Shown here: one piece after another, positions 1 to 8,606 of the stretch | Layout of the letters: every line of letters begins with the position of its first letter | Numbering within the stretch: position 1 is the first letter of the stretch | Origin: Streptomyces atratus | GTDB taxonomy: Bacteria; Actinomycetota; Actinomycetes; Streptomycetales; Streptomycetaceae | DNA: 64,000 nucleotides | Reading direction: 5' to 3' | Assembly: GCF_014648655.1 (NCBI RefSeq) | Contig: NZ_BMRN01000005.1 | Location: 248,001 to 312,000 of the forward strand | Program-made: the position numbers and the translations under genes | The notes under the pieces: model-generated | Told to the model about the DNA's origin: nothing | The model's database searches: none | The model's input: only the letters and a program-made list of their open reading frames with translations

Positions 1-323
1 CGCTGCTCCTCGCCGTCCCAGGCGAGCGCCATCGTGCCGACCCGGAACTCCTCCTCGACGGGCACGTCGAGCGGCGCTGTGTCGGTGACATCCATCGGAG
101 CCACGGCGGGCACCGGAGAATTCCCCCCGGTCCGCCGCACCACTTCGTCGAGCAGTTCGTCGATGCGCTCGGCGAGCGCGGCGACCTGAGTCTTCTCCAG
201 GGCCACGCTGGTGACACGTCCGCCTGAGGATGCCTGCAGGAAGAACGTACGACGTCCAGGCAACCCGACCGTACCGGCCACGAAGCGGTCCGGGGGGTCG
301 TAGAGGAACACCTGACGGGACAC
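1..323 (-). CDS. DUF3090 family protein (5' part, runs off left edge)
   Basis: The first 107 codons are visible, reading leftwards from a GTG at 323. The product starts SRQVFLYDPPDRFVAGTVG and continues with GRRTFFLQASSGG, which I recognise as the actinobacterial DUF3090 (TIGR03847) family. Its biochemical role is not established. In actinobacteria this gene typically lies between a phosphomutase-like gene and mshC, the mycothiol cysteine ligase. That fits here: the phosphomutase gene lies 105 bases upstream on the same strand, so mshC is expected just beyond the left edge. The C-terminus is outside the window. Confidence 0.85.
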   Translation of the reverse strand, partial: MSRQVFLYDPPDRFVAGTVGLPGRRTFFLQASSGGRVTSVALEKTQVAALAERIDELLDEVVRRTGGNSPVPAVAPMDVTDTAPLDVPVEEEFRVGTMALAWDGEEQ

Positions 324-428
324 GTCCTGTCTCCCTTGAAAATTGACGGCAGATGAGGGGCGGCCGGGGTCCGGGGGATTCCCCCGGAAAGGGCGCCTAC
401 GGCGCGTCCACCCTACTGCGCAAAGCGA

Positions 429-1151
429 TCACGGCGCCCCAGCGCCGCCCCCGACCGCCGCGTCCGCATCGGCGTCCGCCGCCGGGCGCCGGCCCTCGTC
501 CGTTGCGGCTGTGTGCTCACGGGGCGCCAGCGGGGCGAGGTCCCCCGTGTCGCCGAGCCGCAGCAGGAAGGGCCGCAGCCTGGTGTAGCGGATCGCGGTG
601 ACCGAGCAGGGGTCGGCGTGGATCCGCTGGAAGAGGTCGAGATGCATGCCGAGCGCGTCGGCGACGAGGGCCTTGATGATGTCGCCGTGCGAGCACATCA
701 CATAGGCGGCGTCGTCGCCGTGCTCGGCCTCGATCCGCGCGTTCCAGTCCCGTACCGCGTCGACGGCGCGTGCCTGCATGGCGCGCATGGACTCGCCGCC
801 GGGGAACGCCGCGGCCGACGGATGCTGCTGCACGACGCTCATCAGCGGTTCGTCGGTGAGTTCCGCCAGCTTGCGCCCCGACCAGTCGCCGTAGTCGCAC
901 TCGCTGATCCGCTCCTCGGTGTGCAGCGCCAGTCCCGGCCGCGCTTCGAGCAGCGGCTGCAGGGTTTCCCGGCAGCGCTGCAGGGGGCTGCTGACTGCGG
1001 CGGCGAGGGGCAGCGCGGCCAGCCGTCCGGGCAGCGCCGCGGCCTGGGCGGCACCGCGCTCGTCGAGCGCGACACCCGGGGTGCGGCCCGCGAGCACCCC
1101 GGCCGTGTTGGCGGTGGAGCGTCCATGGCGTACGAGGATCAGGGTGGGCAT
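429..1151 (-). CDS. Histidine phosphatase superfamily protein, MSMEG_4193-type probable phosphomutase
   Basis: A 240-residue cytosolic protein. The phosphohistidine motif LVRHGRSTAN is at residues 6-15 and a second catalytic histidine lies in MCSHGD near residue 160. The chosen ATG places the RHG motif at the canonical distance from the N-terminus. Longer in-frame starts only add Arg/Pro-rich sequence typical of a non-coding extension. The last 25 residues are Ala/Asp-rich and probably disordered. It probably forms an operon with the DUF3090 gene downstream. That pair is a conserved companion of mshC, suggesting a link to mycothiol metabolism, but the substrate is unknown. Phosphatase and mutase activity cannot be told apart from sequence. 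Confidence 0.85.
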   Translation of the reverse strand: MPTLILVRHGRSTANTAGVLAGRTPGVALDERGAAQAAALPGRLAALPLAAAVSSPLQRCRETLQPLLEARPGLALHTEERISECDYGDWSGRKLAELTDEPLMSVVQQHPSAAAFPGGESMRAMQARAVDAVRDWNARIEAEHGDDAAYVMCSHGDIIKALVADALGMHLDLFQRIHADPCSVTAIRYTRLRPFLLRLGDTGDLAPLAPREHTAATDEGRRPAADADADAAVGGGAGAP

Positions 1152-1210
1152 ACGGGCCAGCGTAGGCCGCTGCCGCCGGTGAGGTGCGCCGGGGACCGGA
1201 GCAGGGAAGA

Positions 1211-2206
1211 ATGCACGCCGTGATTGTGGACAGTGCGATCTACCGGGGTGGGCGTCGTACCGAAGGCCCCGCCGATCTCTCCGATGCCCTCGCGGAGGCA
1301 CGTGCCACTGGGGACGCGTTTCTCTGGATCGGTCTGCACGAGCCGACGGAGAAGGAATTCGAGCTCGTCAGCAGCGAGTTCGGACTCCACCCGCTGGCCG
1401 TGGAGGACGCCTTGAGCGCGCACCAACGGCCCAAACTGGAGGTGTACGACGACTCGCTCTTCGCGGTCATCAAGCCGGTGGTGTATGAGCATCTGAGCGA
1501 CACGGTCACCACCGACGAGCTGATGGCCTTCATCGGCGATTCGTTCGTCGTGACGGTCCGGCACGGGGAGGGCGCCCCGCTCGCCGCGGTACGCCGTCGT
1601 CTGGAGTCCGAGCCGGAGGTTCTCAAGCACGGGCCGACCGCGGTGCTGTACGCGATCAGCGACGCCGTCGTCGACCACTACATCGAGGTGGCGGGCGAGC
1701 TCCAGGTCGACCTGGAGGAGCTGGAGACCGAGGTGTTCGCGCCGACCGGCGCCGTGGACACCAAGAACACCGCGTCCCGCATCTACACCTTCAAGCGGCA
1801 GATCATGGAGTTCCGCCGTGCCACTGGTCCGCTGAGCGCCCCCATGGCCCGGCTGGCGAGCGCGGAGGTGCCGTTCGTCCACGAACACTCGCAGCCGTTC
1901 TTCCGCGACGTGAGCGACCATCTGACGCGCGCCAACGAGTACGTGGAGGGGCTGGACAGGCTGCTCTCCGACATCCTCTCGGCGCAGCTGGCCCAGGTGG
2001 GCGTGCGGCAGAACGACGACATGCGCAAGATCTCGGCCTGGGCGGCGATGGCCGCCGTACCGACCATGGTGGCGGGGATCTACGGCATGAACTTCGAGCA
2101 CATGCCGGAGCTCCGCTGGGTGTGGGCCTATCCGGCGGTGATCGTGCTGATGGGCTCCGTGGTCTTCGGCCTCTACCGGCAGTTCAAGCGCCGCGGCTGG
2201 CTCTGA
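1211..2206 (+). CDS. corA: CorA-family magnesium and cobalt transporter
   Basis: A 331-residue membrane channel for divalent cations. The signature GMN tripeptide is at residues 292-294 (GIYGMNFEHMPEL), at the end of the first of two C-terminal transmembrane helices. The second helix (AVIVLMGSVVFGLY) is followed by a basic tail ending KRRGWL. The large acidic N-terminal cytoplasmic domain and long helical stalk are as expected for CorA. The ATG at 1211 follows GGAGCAGGGAAGA, and an in-frame codon 27 bases upstream adds nothing family-like. It is divergent from the phosphomutase gene, with 59 bases between the two starts, so the promoters must be compact. Confidence 0.93.
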   Translation: MHAVIVDSAIYRGGRRTEGPADLSDALAEARATGDAFLWIGLHEPTEKEFELVSSEFGLHPLAVEDALSAHQRPKLEVYDDSLFAVIKPVVYEHLSDTVTTDELMAFIGDSFVVTVRHGEGAPLAAVRRRLESEPEVLKHGPTAVLYAISDAVVDHYIEVAGELQVDLEELETEVFAPTGAVDTKNTASRIYTFKRQIMEFRRATGPLSAPMARLASAEVPFVHEHSQPFFRDVSDHLTRANEYVEGLDRLLSDILSAQLAQVGVRQNDDMRKISAWAAMAAVPTMVAGIYGMNFEHMPELRWVWAYPAVIVLMGSVVFGLYRQFKRRGWL

Positions 2207-2231
2207 CGGGCGGCCGGGCGCGGCGCCCGGA

Positions 2232-3020
2232 TCAGGCGAACTCGGGCGCCTGCGTCGCGGGACCGCCCAGTGCGTCGCGCCGCTCGGGCGGCGCCAGGCT
2301 CACCATGCGCCGCCACCCCACGAGCCGTTCGTACGCGTAGACCCCGTGGATCCCCGCGGCCAGCACCGCCGCCCTGGCCCGGGGCCAGCCCAGGATGCGG
2401 CCCATGTGATCCATCACGGCGAGACTGACATCGCGGTACACCCGGATCTCGGTGAGCGCGCACTCGCGCAGAATGCGCTGGATCGTGCGGCCGTGTCCGA
2501 AGCGGGCGAAGCGAAGCAATTCCTCATGGCAGTAAGCCAGGTGGTTGTCCTCGTCGTCCGAGATCATCTTCACGGCGCGGCCGAGGTCGGGGTGGTCGGC
2601 GAAGTACTTGCACAGCAGCGTCATCTGCTCGGAGGCTCGCTGTTCGGTGACCCGGCTGTGGGCGAGGTAGGTGATGATGTCCCGCTCGGAGAGCGGCTCC
2701 TGGCGTCCCAGCTGCTCATGGGCGAGGCCGATGCCGTGTTTCTCCAGCAGCATCGTGTAGTCGGCCTCGCGCGGAACCTCTACCGGCTGCAGCCCGCGCT
2801 TCTTCAGCAGCGCGTTGAAGATCCGGCCGTGCTTGTCCTCGTCGGCGCCGTGCCGCGCGATCTTGGGCGCCAGGGCCCGCTGGCTCTCGGGCGCGAGGGC
2901 CGCGATACGCCCGTTCTCCCAGCCCCCCTGGGACTCCCCGCTGGCCGCGATGGAACAGAACAGCCGGAACGACTCGTCTTCGTCGAGAATCTCCAGGAAC
3001 AGGTTCCTTGCCGAGAGCAT
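2232..3020 (-). CDS. Ferritin-like domain protein
   Basis: A 262-residue, mostly helical protein. Paired acidic/His metal-ligand motifs are spaced as in ferritin-like diiron four-helix bundles: DEDESF near residue 12, HGADEDKHGR near residue 54, ISDDEDNHLAYCHEE near residue 148. The ATG at 3020 is preceded by GGAGGT at 7-base spacing. It is convergent with corA (25-base gap). The substrate and redox role cannot be read. Related Streptomyces proteins are annotated only as ferritin-like. The long gap upstream (3021-3311) holds terminator-like repeats and no gene. Confidence 0.75.
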   Translation of the reverse strand: MLSARNLFLEILDEDESFRLFCSIAASGESQGGWENGRIAALAPESQRALAPKIARHGADEDKHGRIFNALLKKRGLQPVEVPREADYTMLLEKHGIGLAHEQLGRQEPLSERDIITYLAHSRVTEQRASEQMTLLCKYFADHPDLGRAVKMISDDEDNHLAYCHEELLRFARFGHGRTIQRILRECALTEIRVYRDVSLAVMDHMGRILGWPRARAAVLAAGIHGVYAYERLVGWRRMVSLAPPERRDALGGPATQAPEFA

Positions 3021-3102
3021 CACTGCCACCTCCGTACCGGCCTCCGCCCATCGACAGTCAAGTGCGACACGCCCACCCGGGCAACAGGAACGCCCCACGG
3101 CT

Positions 3103-3140
3103 ACGCCGGACGGGCTGCAACGCTCCAGCCCGTCCGGCGT
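3103..3140. repeat. Streptomyces intergenic palindrome, likely terminator
   Basis: Perfect 15-base arms (ACGCCGGACGGGCTG and its complement) around an 8-base loop, followed by TTGAGGAC. This is a recurrent intergenic palindrome type in Streptomyces. It sits downstream of the LLM oxidoreductase gene and upstream of the ferritin-like gene, both read leftwards, so it probably terminates the former. A degenerate relative lies at 44118-44158. The rest of 3021-3311 holds no convincing gene. Confidence 0.75.
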
Positions 3141-3311
3141 TTGAGGACGGCACCGTCAGCCCGATGACCACGCACCGAACCGCACGCCGTTCGGCGTAAC
3201 CACACGCCCCCGGATGCGTTGTTCTCCGTAACGGCCGTGGCGGGGTGGACCCCCGAGCCCCCACCACGGCCGTGGCGCTGTCCCAGAACCCCCGGAAGTC
3301 CGGAGCCCGCG

Positions 3312-4361
3312 CTACGCGAGCCCGGACCGCTCCAGCGCATCCGTACCGGCCCGCAGAGCCGTGATCCGCTCATCGAGCGTGAATCCGGCCGGAGCCAGAG
3401 TCAGCGTCGTGACACCCGCCGCGGCATACGCCTGCATCCGCTCGGCGATCCGCTCGACCGAACCGAGCAGCGTGGTCTGGTCGATCAGCTGGTGCGGCAC
3501 AGCGGCAGCGGCGCCGTTCTTGTCGCCGGACAGGTACTTGTCCTGGATCTCGGCGGCTTCCTTCTCGTACCCCATGCGCTGCGCGAGCTGGTTGTAGAAG
3601 TTCTGCTTGCGGCTGCCCATACCGCCCACGTACAGCGCGGTGTACGGACGGAACATGTCCGCGAGGCCAAAGATGTCGTCACCGACGGCCAGCGGCAGCG
3701 TCGGGCAGACGTCGAAGCCCTCCATGGTCTTGCCGGCCTTCTCGCGGCCCGCCCGCAGGTACTTCACCGCGGTGTCCTCAAGGTGCTCCGCGGACGGGAA
3801 GATCAGCAGCGCGCCGTCGGCGATCTCGCCGGTCTGCTCCAGGTTCTTCGGGCCGATCGCGGCGATGTAGAGCGGGATGTGCTCGCGCTGCGGGTGGACG
3901 GTGAGCTTGATCGGCTTGCCCGGGCCGTCCGGCAGCGGGAGCGTCCAGTGCTGCCCCTCGTACGACAGCCGCTCACGGGACATCGCCCTGCGGACGATCT
4001 CGACGTACTCCCGGGTGCGGGCCAGCGGCTTGTCGAACTTGACGCCGTACCAGCCCTCGGAGACCTGCGGTCCCGACACGCCGAGGCCGAGCCGGAAACG
4101 GCCGCCGGAGAGCGAGTCGAGGGTGGCGGCGGTCATCGCCGTCATCGCGGGCTGGCGGGCCGGGATCTGCATGATCGCGGAGCCGACGTCGATCGATTCG
4201 GTCTGGGCGGCGACCCAGGAGAGCACGGTCGGCGCGTCGGAGCCGTACGCCTCGGCCGCCCAGCAGACGTCGTAACCGAGCCGGTCGGCCTCCTGGGCGA
4301 CGGCGAGGTTGTCGCCGTCCATTCCCGCGCCCCAGTAGCCGAGATTGATGCCGAGCCGCAT
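3312..4361 (-). CDS. LLM-class F420-dependent oxidoreductase
   Basis: A 349-residue luciferase-like TIM-barrel protein, the usual length for F420-dependent enzymes of the Rv3520c type. Visible family features are MRLGINLGYWGAG at the start, a GGRFRLGLGVSGPQVSEGWYG segment near residues 85-105, and FDKPLARTREYVEI shortly after. The substrate is unknown; the family oxidises or reduces diverse alcohols, ketones and polyketides with deazaflavin F420. The ATG at 4361 follows GGGGAGCGGCT. A perfect 14-base palindrome lies 12 bases upstream of the start codon and may be its operator. It is divergent from the aldo/keto reductase gene. Confidence 0.88.
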   Translation of the reverse strand: MRLGINLGYWGAGMDGDNLAVAQEADRLGYDVCWAAEAYGSDAPTVLSWVAAQTESIDVGSAIMQIPARQPAMTAMTAATLDSLSGGRFRLGLGVSGPQVSEGWYGVKFDKPLARTREYVEIVRRAMSRERLSYEGQHWTLPLPDGPGKPIKLTVHPQREHIPLYIAAIGPKNLEQTGEIADGALLIFPSAEHLEDTAVKYLRAGREKAGKTMEGFDVCPTLPLAVGDDIFGLADMFRPYTALYVGGMGSRKQNFYNQLAQRMGYEKEAAEIQDKYLSGDKNGAAAAVPHQLIDQTTLLGSVERIAERMQAYAAAGVTTLTLAPAGFTLDERITALRAGTDALERSGLA

Positions 4362-4372
4362 AGCCGCTCCCC

Positions 4373-4386
4373 TTACTGATCAGTAA
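4373..4386. promoter_or_regulatory. Perfect 14-base palindrome, candidate operator
   Basis: TTACTGATCAGTAA is fully self-complementary and unusually AT-rich for this chromosome. It lies just upstream of the LLM oxidoreductase start, in the 140-base divergent region shared with the aldo/keto reductase. The size suits a TetR-type repressor. No regulator gene is adjacent, so any regulator would act from elsewhere. Confidence 0.5.
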
Positions 4387-4501
4387 CGTCCCTGAGCCTC
4401 GGACTCTAGCGCGCGACAACAGGTTCCGGCAGGGGCGACTTGATGCCGGGTTGTCCACAGGCTTCCGCCCGGTGGGGCTCTGGCCAGTAATCTCAGCGCA
4501 C

Positions 4502-5485
4502 ATGGAGCAGAGGCATCTCGGCCGCACCGGCCTTCGAGTGTCCCGGATCGGGCTCGGCACCCTGACCTGGGGCCGGGACACCGACCAGCACGACGCTGCC
4601 GAACAGCTGAAAGCCTTCTGGGAAGCGGGCGGCACGCTGGTCGACACGGCAGATGTGTACGGCGGTGGGGAGGCCGAATATCTGCTCGGGCGGCTCACCG
4701 AGGGCCTGGTGCCACGGCGCGATCTGGTCATCGCGACGAAGGCGGGCAGCGTGGCCGACCCGTACCGCCGGTTCAACGGATCCCGCGGCCATCTGCTGGC
4801 CGCGCTGGACGCCTCCCTGGAACGGCTCGGTACGGATCACGTGGATCTGTGGCAGATCCACGCCTTCGACCCGGTGACTCCGCTGGAGGAGACCCTTCAG
4901 GCGGTTGACCTGGCCGTGTCCACCGGCCGCGCCCGGTACGCGGGGGTGTCGAACTTCTGCGGGTGGCAGCTGGCCAAGGCGGCGACCTGGCAGCTCGCGT
5001 CGCCCGGGGTGCGCACCCGGCTGGCGAGCACCCAGATGGAGTACTCCCTGTTGCAGCGAGGTGTGGAACGCGAGGTGCTGCCGGCCGCGCTCGACCTGGG
5101 GGTGGGCCTGCTGCCTTCCTCCCCGCTGGGCCGGGGTGTCCTGACCGGCAAGTACCGGACGGGCACTCCGGCGGACTCACGCGGCGCCTCGGAGCTGCTG
5201 GCCCCGTTCGTCGAGCCGTATCTCGACGACCCGGCCGGCCGCATCGTGGACGCGGTGGCAACAGCGGCCGACGGCCTGGCCACGACGGCGCTCCAGGTTG
5301 CTCTCGCCTGGGTGCGGGACCGGCCGGGAGTGGTGGCCCCGATCGTCGGTGCACGCAACGCGCAGCAGCTCACGGAGGCATTGTCAGTGGAGGCGCTTAG
5401 TCTTCCTGACGAGATCTGCCAGGCGCTCGACGATGTGTCGGCGCCCGTGCACCGCTATCCCGACCAGGACTGGAGCACGCTGTGA
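4502..5485 (+). CDS. Aldo/keto reductase
   Basis: A 327-residue (alpha/beta)8-barrel NADPH-dependent carbonyl reductase. The catalytic tetrad is visible: Asp and Tyr in LVDTADVYGGGEAEYLLG near residue 50, Lys in VIATKAGS near residue 80, and His in VDLWQIHAF near residue 120. The C-terminal cofactor loop IVGARNAQQLTEAL is also present. It resembles the general-stress YhdN/AKR11-type group; the substrate is unknown. The ATG at 4502 begins MEQRHLGRTGLRVSRIGLG, the standard AKR N-terminus. Its stop overlaps the start of the next gene in a GTGA junction, implying translational coupling. Confidence 0.92.
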   Translation: MEQRHLGRTGLRVSRIGLGTLTWGRDTDQHDAAEQLKAFWEAGGTLVDTADVYGGGEAEYLLGRLTEGLVPRRDLVIATKAGSVADPYRRFNGSRGHLLAALDASLERLGTDHVDLWQIHAFDPVTPLEETLQAVDLAVSTGRARYAGVSNFCGWQLAKAATWQLASPGVRTRLASTQMEYSLLQRGVEREVLPAALDLGVGLLPSSPLGRGVLTGKYRTGTPADSRGASELLAPFVEPYLDDPAGRIVDAVATAADGLATTALQVALAWVRDRPGVVAPIVGARNAQQLTEALSVEALSLPDEICQALDDVSAPVHRYPDQDWSTL

Positions 5486-7836
5486 CTGCGCTTCCCCGGG
5501 GGGAAACCCCCGGCTCCCCGGCCGCCGACGACGACAGCGTTGTCGCGGACCCCTCCGCCGCCGTGCCCGCTCCGTCCTCGCAGGACGAGGGTCACGACGG
5601 GGGCACGGGATCGACGACGGCCGATGACGCCGCCGACGCCGCGGAGACGGACGGCGACGAATCCGGGACCTCAGGGACCGACGGGGCAGCCGAAGCCGGT
5701 GCCGGGACCGGCGGCACGACCGACACCGATGAAACGGCCGACGGGACCGGCGGCACGACCGACACCGACGGGACAGCCGCGGCCGACGACGCCGTGGACC
5801 CTTCGGCTGCCGCCCCCGCACCGCTCTCCGAGGCCGAGTCCGAGCTCGCCGCCCAGCGTGAGCTGAGGGAGCGGATCGAGAAGCGCAAGGCCGAGAAGGA
5901 AGGCCCCATCGCCGCCGGTGCGAAGCTGAGCGGCCAGGCGGCCGATCTGCTGGCGGCCGTGCGTGCCGTGGAGAGCGGTGAGAAGCCCGCCGCCGCGTTC
6001 TTCGACTCGCCCGCACCCGCCGCCCCTCGCCGGACCGCTCCCGCGCCCGCTCCGGTACGCCCCAGAGCGCCGGAGCAGGCCCCGGCTCCGCAGGGCACCT
6101 CACCGGAGGCCGTCGCCGCGGTGGCCGCCGTACTGGCCGAGGGCGGGGCGCCCGGAGCGCTGGCGGGCCCGGTGGCCGAGGCCCTCGGTGCGCAGGCCGC
6201 CGATGCCCTGCGCGAGGACCCGTGGCAGTTGATGGCCGTGCCGGGAGTCAGGCCCGAGCAGGCCGACGGTTTCGCACAGGCCGTGCTGGGCACCGAGTGC
6301 GGTCCGGACGACGAGCGGCGCACCGCGGCCCTGGTCGGCTGGCTGCTGGAGCGGGCCGCGCTCCAGGGCCATACGGCACTGGACGCGACGGCGGTACGTG
6401 CCGCGCTCGCCGAGCGCTCGGTGACCGACCCCGACTCAGCCGTACAGCATGCCGTCGCCGAGGGCGTCGTCCTGGTCTTCCAGGACGGGCAGGACGACCA
6501 GGAGTCCGACGCACCGGCACAACCCGGCGAGGACGCCGAAGGAGGCGTGGAGGACCGGGCCGGGCAGGAACCGGTGCAGGTGCTGCTCGGTCTCGACCGG
6601 TACGCACTCGCCGAGGAGAGCCTCGCCGACGGGCTGGCCCGCCTGATCAACGCCTGTGAGAAGGACGCCGACTGGACGGAGCCGGCCTCGGCCGCGGGCT
6701 CCCCGTCGGCGGCCGAGCTGATCCGTGCGGTCGCGGCCCATGGCCTCGTGGCGCACACCGGCGGCGAGGCGGCCAGGGCCGAACCCGCCGCGCTGATCAC
6801 CGCGGCCCGCGGCCTCGGGCTGCGCGCCCTGGGTGCCGTGCACAGCGTCGACGGCAGGCGTCGGCTGGCCGAGGCGACCGGCGATCCGTCGACGGCCGTC
6901 ACACTCGCCGGGCTGCTCTCCGGCGCGGAGGGCCCGGGGCGGGACGAGGAGGGGGCGATCGCCGTAGACCTGCTCGTCGTGCTGGACGCCCCGCAGCTGG
7001 ACGTCGAGACCGCCGCGATCCTCGTGGAGTCGCTGGCCGACGGCACCCGGCTGGTGCTCAGCGGCGACCCGGGCGTGCTGGGCTCGGCCGGTGCGGGGCG
7101 GGTGTTCGCCGATGTGCTGGCGGCCCGTGCCTGCCCGCAGATCGTGTCCCGTACGCCGGATCCGGGACCGATCGGCGAACTGGTCTCCGGCATCGGAATC
7201 GGCGAGCTGAACCAGGTCGCGGCGCCCGGCAAGGAGGTGGTGATCGTCCCCGTGCGCGATGCGGGCGAGGCGGTGCACCGCACCGTGCAACTGGTCGCCG
7301 ACTCGGTGCCGCGCGCCATCGGCGTACCGTCGGCCGACACCCAGGTGATCACCGTCGGCCATGGCGGCTCGGCGGGCACCCGGGCGTTGAACGCGGCACT
7401 GAAGCAGCGGCTCAACCCCGGTCCGGGGCGGTTCGGCGGCTTCGACCCGGGCGACCGCGTCGTCCATGTCCCGACGCCCGGCAGGACCGTGCCCGGAGTG
7501 GTCGTCTCGGCCGACGCCGAGGGCCTGCACCTGGACTGCGCGGGCACGGAGATCGTCGTACCGCAGGAGCGGGTGGAGTCGTCCGTTCGCCACGGGTGGG
7601 CCCTCAGCGCCCACCAGGCGGCCGGGATGCGGTGGCCCGCAGTGGTCGTCGTGCTGCCGGGTGACGCCGCCCAGGGGCTGAGTCGCCCCTGGGTGTACAC
7701 CGCCTTCAGCCGCGGGGAGCGGCATCTGTCCGTCGTGCACGGGGTGGATCAGGCGCTCCAGCGCGCGGTCGCACAGTCCCCGGCCCAGGACCGCACGACG
7801 CGACTGCGCACCCTGCTGGAGGCTCCGGCCGGATGA
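5482..7836 (+). CDS. RecD2-like helix-hairpin-helix protein with degenerate ATPase motifs
   Basis: 784 residues, starting at a GTG that overlaps the aldo/keto reductase stop. Residues 1-120 are an acidic Asp/Gly/Thr-rich low-complexity region with a duplicated TDTDxTADGTGG-like unit. A RecD2-type HhH segment (EDPWQLMAVPGVRPEQADGF) is near residues 245-265. The rest lines up by eye with the RecD2 helicase core. The Walker A position reads AHTGGEAARAEP near residue 422, where RecD2 has TGGPGTGKTT, so Gly, Lys and Thr are lost. Walker B reads LLVVLDAPQLDV near 497, where DEA is expected, so the Glu is lost. The C-terminal motifs (GWALSAHQAAGMRWPAVVV and YTAFSRGERHL near 740) are kept. I infer an ATPase-dead RecD2 relative that may still bind DNA or partners. 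Confidence 0.75.
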   Translation: MTALPRGETPGSPAADDDSVVADPSAAVPAPSSQDEGHDGGTGSTTADDAADAAETDGDESGTSGTDGAAEAGAGTGGTTDTDETADGTGGTTDTDGTAAADDAVDPSAAAPAPLSEAESELAAQRELRERIEKRKAEKEGPIAAGAKLSGQAADLLAAVRAVESGEKPAAAFFDSPAPAAPRRTAPAPAPVRPRAPEQAPAPQGTSPEAVAAVAAVLAEGGAPGALAGPVAEALGAQAADALREDPWQLMAVPGVRPEQADGFAQAVLGTECGPDDERRTAALVGWLLERAALQGHTALDATAVRAALAERSVTDPDSAVQHAVAEGVVLVFQDGQDDQESDAPAQPGEDAEGGVEDRAGQEPVQVLLGLDRYALAEESLADGLARLINACEKDADWTEPASAAGSPSAAELIRAVAAHGLVAHTGGEAARAEPAALITAARGLGLRALGAVHSVDGRRRLAEATGDPSTAVTLAGLLSGAEGPGRDEEGAIAVDLLVVLDAPQLDVETAAILVESLADGTRLVLSGDPGVLGSAGAGRVFADVLAARACPQIVSRTPDPGPIGELVSGIGIGELNQVAAPGKEVVIVPVRDAGEAVHRTVQLVADSVPRAIGVPSADTQVITVGHGGSAGTRALNAALKQRLNPGPGRFGGFDPGDRVVHVPTPGRTVPGVVVSADAEGLHLDCAGTEIVVPQERVESSVRHGWALSAHQAAGMRWPAVVVVLPGDAAQGLSRPWVYTAFSRGERHLSVVHGVDQALQRAVAQSPAQDRTTRLRTLLEAPAG

Positions 7837-7860
7837 CCGGGCCGCGCCCTTTCCCCCGCC

Positions 7861-7892
7861 GTCGGACGGGCTCGGTTTCGAGCCCGTCCGAC
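7861..7892. terminator. Bidirectional terminator hairpin
   Basis: A 14-base perfect stem (GTCGGACGGGCTCG and its complement) with a GTTT loop, lying between the convergent RecD2-like and acidic hypothetical genes. There is no T-tract, as is usual in Streptomyces. Confidence 0.85.
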
Positions 7893-7899
7893 AGACGGA

Positions 7900-8559
7900 T
7901 CAGGAGCTGTCCACCACCAGGCCGACCGGCTCCTCGTCCGATTCGTCCTCGTCGAAGACGGCGCTGACGTCGAAGCGGCAGACCACCAGCTGCGGGTCCG
8001 CTTCGTCGAACGGTGCGCCGAGCCACTCCCCCGCCTCGGGCAGCTCCTCCGCAGCCGTGACCCAGAGCGTGGAGTCGCCCTCCTCCAGACCGAACTCCGT
8101 ATGCCGGGAAGCGATCTCGTCCGGTTCGTACTCACCGAAGAGCACTCCGAGCGCGGCATGGACGCTGGAGCCCACCACCGCGGCGCTCCCGTCGGCGCGG
8201 TCGTCCGGATCGAGGTCGGCGATGCGCTGGGCCTGTGCGAGCAGCCGCGGCGGCTCCACCACCGCGTAGTCGCGCCGGATCAGCACACTCAGCGCGTTCG
8301 GCTCCTCGGGGCCGGCGTACGGCGGCAGGGAGTCCTCCGCACCCGGGATCTCGAAAGGGGTGACCTCGTCGTAGCGGTCGTAGAGCAGTTCGTCGTAGAA
8401 CTCGGCGGCAGCGGCCAGTGCGTTGAACGCGTCATAGACAGCGGGATCATCGTCCCCTGTCCGGCGTTCGACCGCCTCGAGGTGATGGTCGAGCGCGGCT
8501 TTGATCGCTTCGGCGGCGGCGCGTACCTCGGCAGCGGTGGGCTGCGCAGCATCAGACAT
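7900..8559 (-). CDS. Acidic hypothetical protein
   Basis: 219 residues starting MSDAAQPTAAEVRAAAEAIK. It is strongly acidic, especially at the C-terminus (FDEDESDEEPVGL), with no signal peptide or membrane segment. It has helical N-terminal sequence and a central part containing LLYDRYDEVTPFEIPGAEDS. I do not recognise a named domain. The gene is divergent from the small DUF5703 gene (47 bases between starts) and is part of the conserved Streptomyces neighbourhood next to the chaplins, where homologues are annotated as hypothetical. The ATG at 8559 is preferred over a Cys-rich in-frame extension upstream. Confidence 0.75.
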   Translation of the reverse strand: MSDAAQPTAAEVRAAAEAIKAALDHHLEAVERRTGDDDPAVYDAFNALAAAAEFYDELLYDRYDEVTPFEIPGAEDSLPPYAGPEEPNALSVLIRRDYAVVEPPRLLAQAQRIADLDPDDRADGSAAVVGSSVHAALGVLFGEYEPDEIASRHTEFGLEEGDSTLWVTAAEELPEAGEWLGAPFDEADPQLVVCRFDVSAVFDEDESDEEPVGLVVDSS

Positions 8560-8606
8560 AGTGCAGACGCTATCCGTACACGGGCTCTGCCCGCACAATA
8601 GATGCG

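Noticed and set aside
3164..3199. Eleven-codon ORF MTTHRTARRSA between the ferritin-like and LLM genes.
   Set aside because: No convincing ribosome site, no downstream gene on that strand, and it lies next to terminator-like repeats; most likely chance.
5670..5800. Tandem repeat in the N-terminus of the RecD2-like protein (Asp/Thr/Gly units), considered as a CRISPR- or VNTR-like array.
   Set aside because: Only two imperfect units, within an acidic low-complexity coding region; no spacers.
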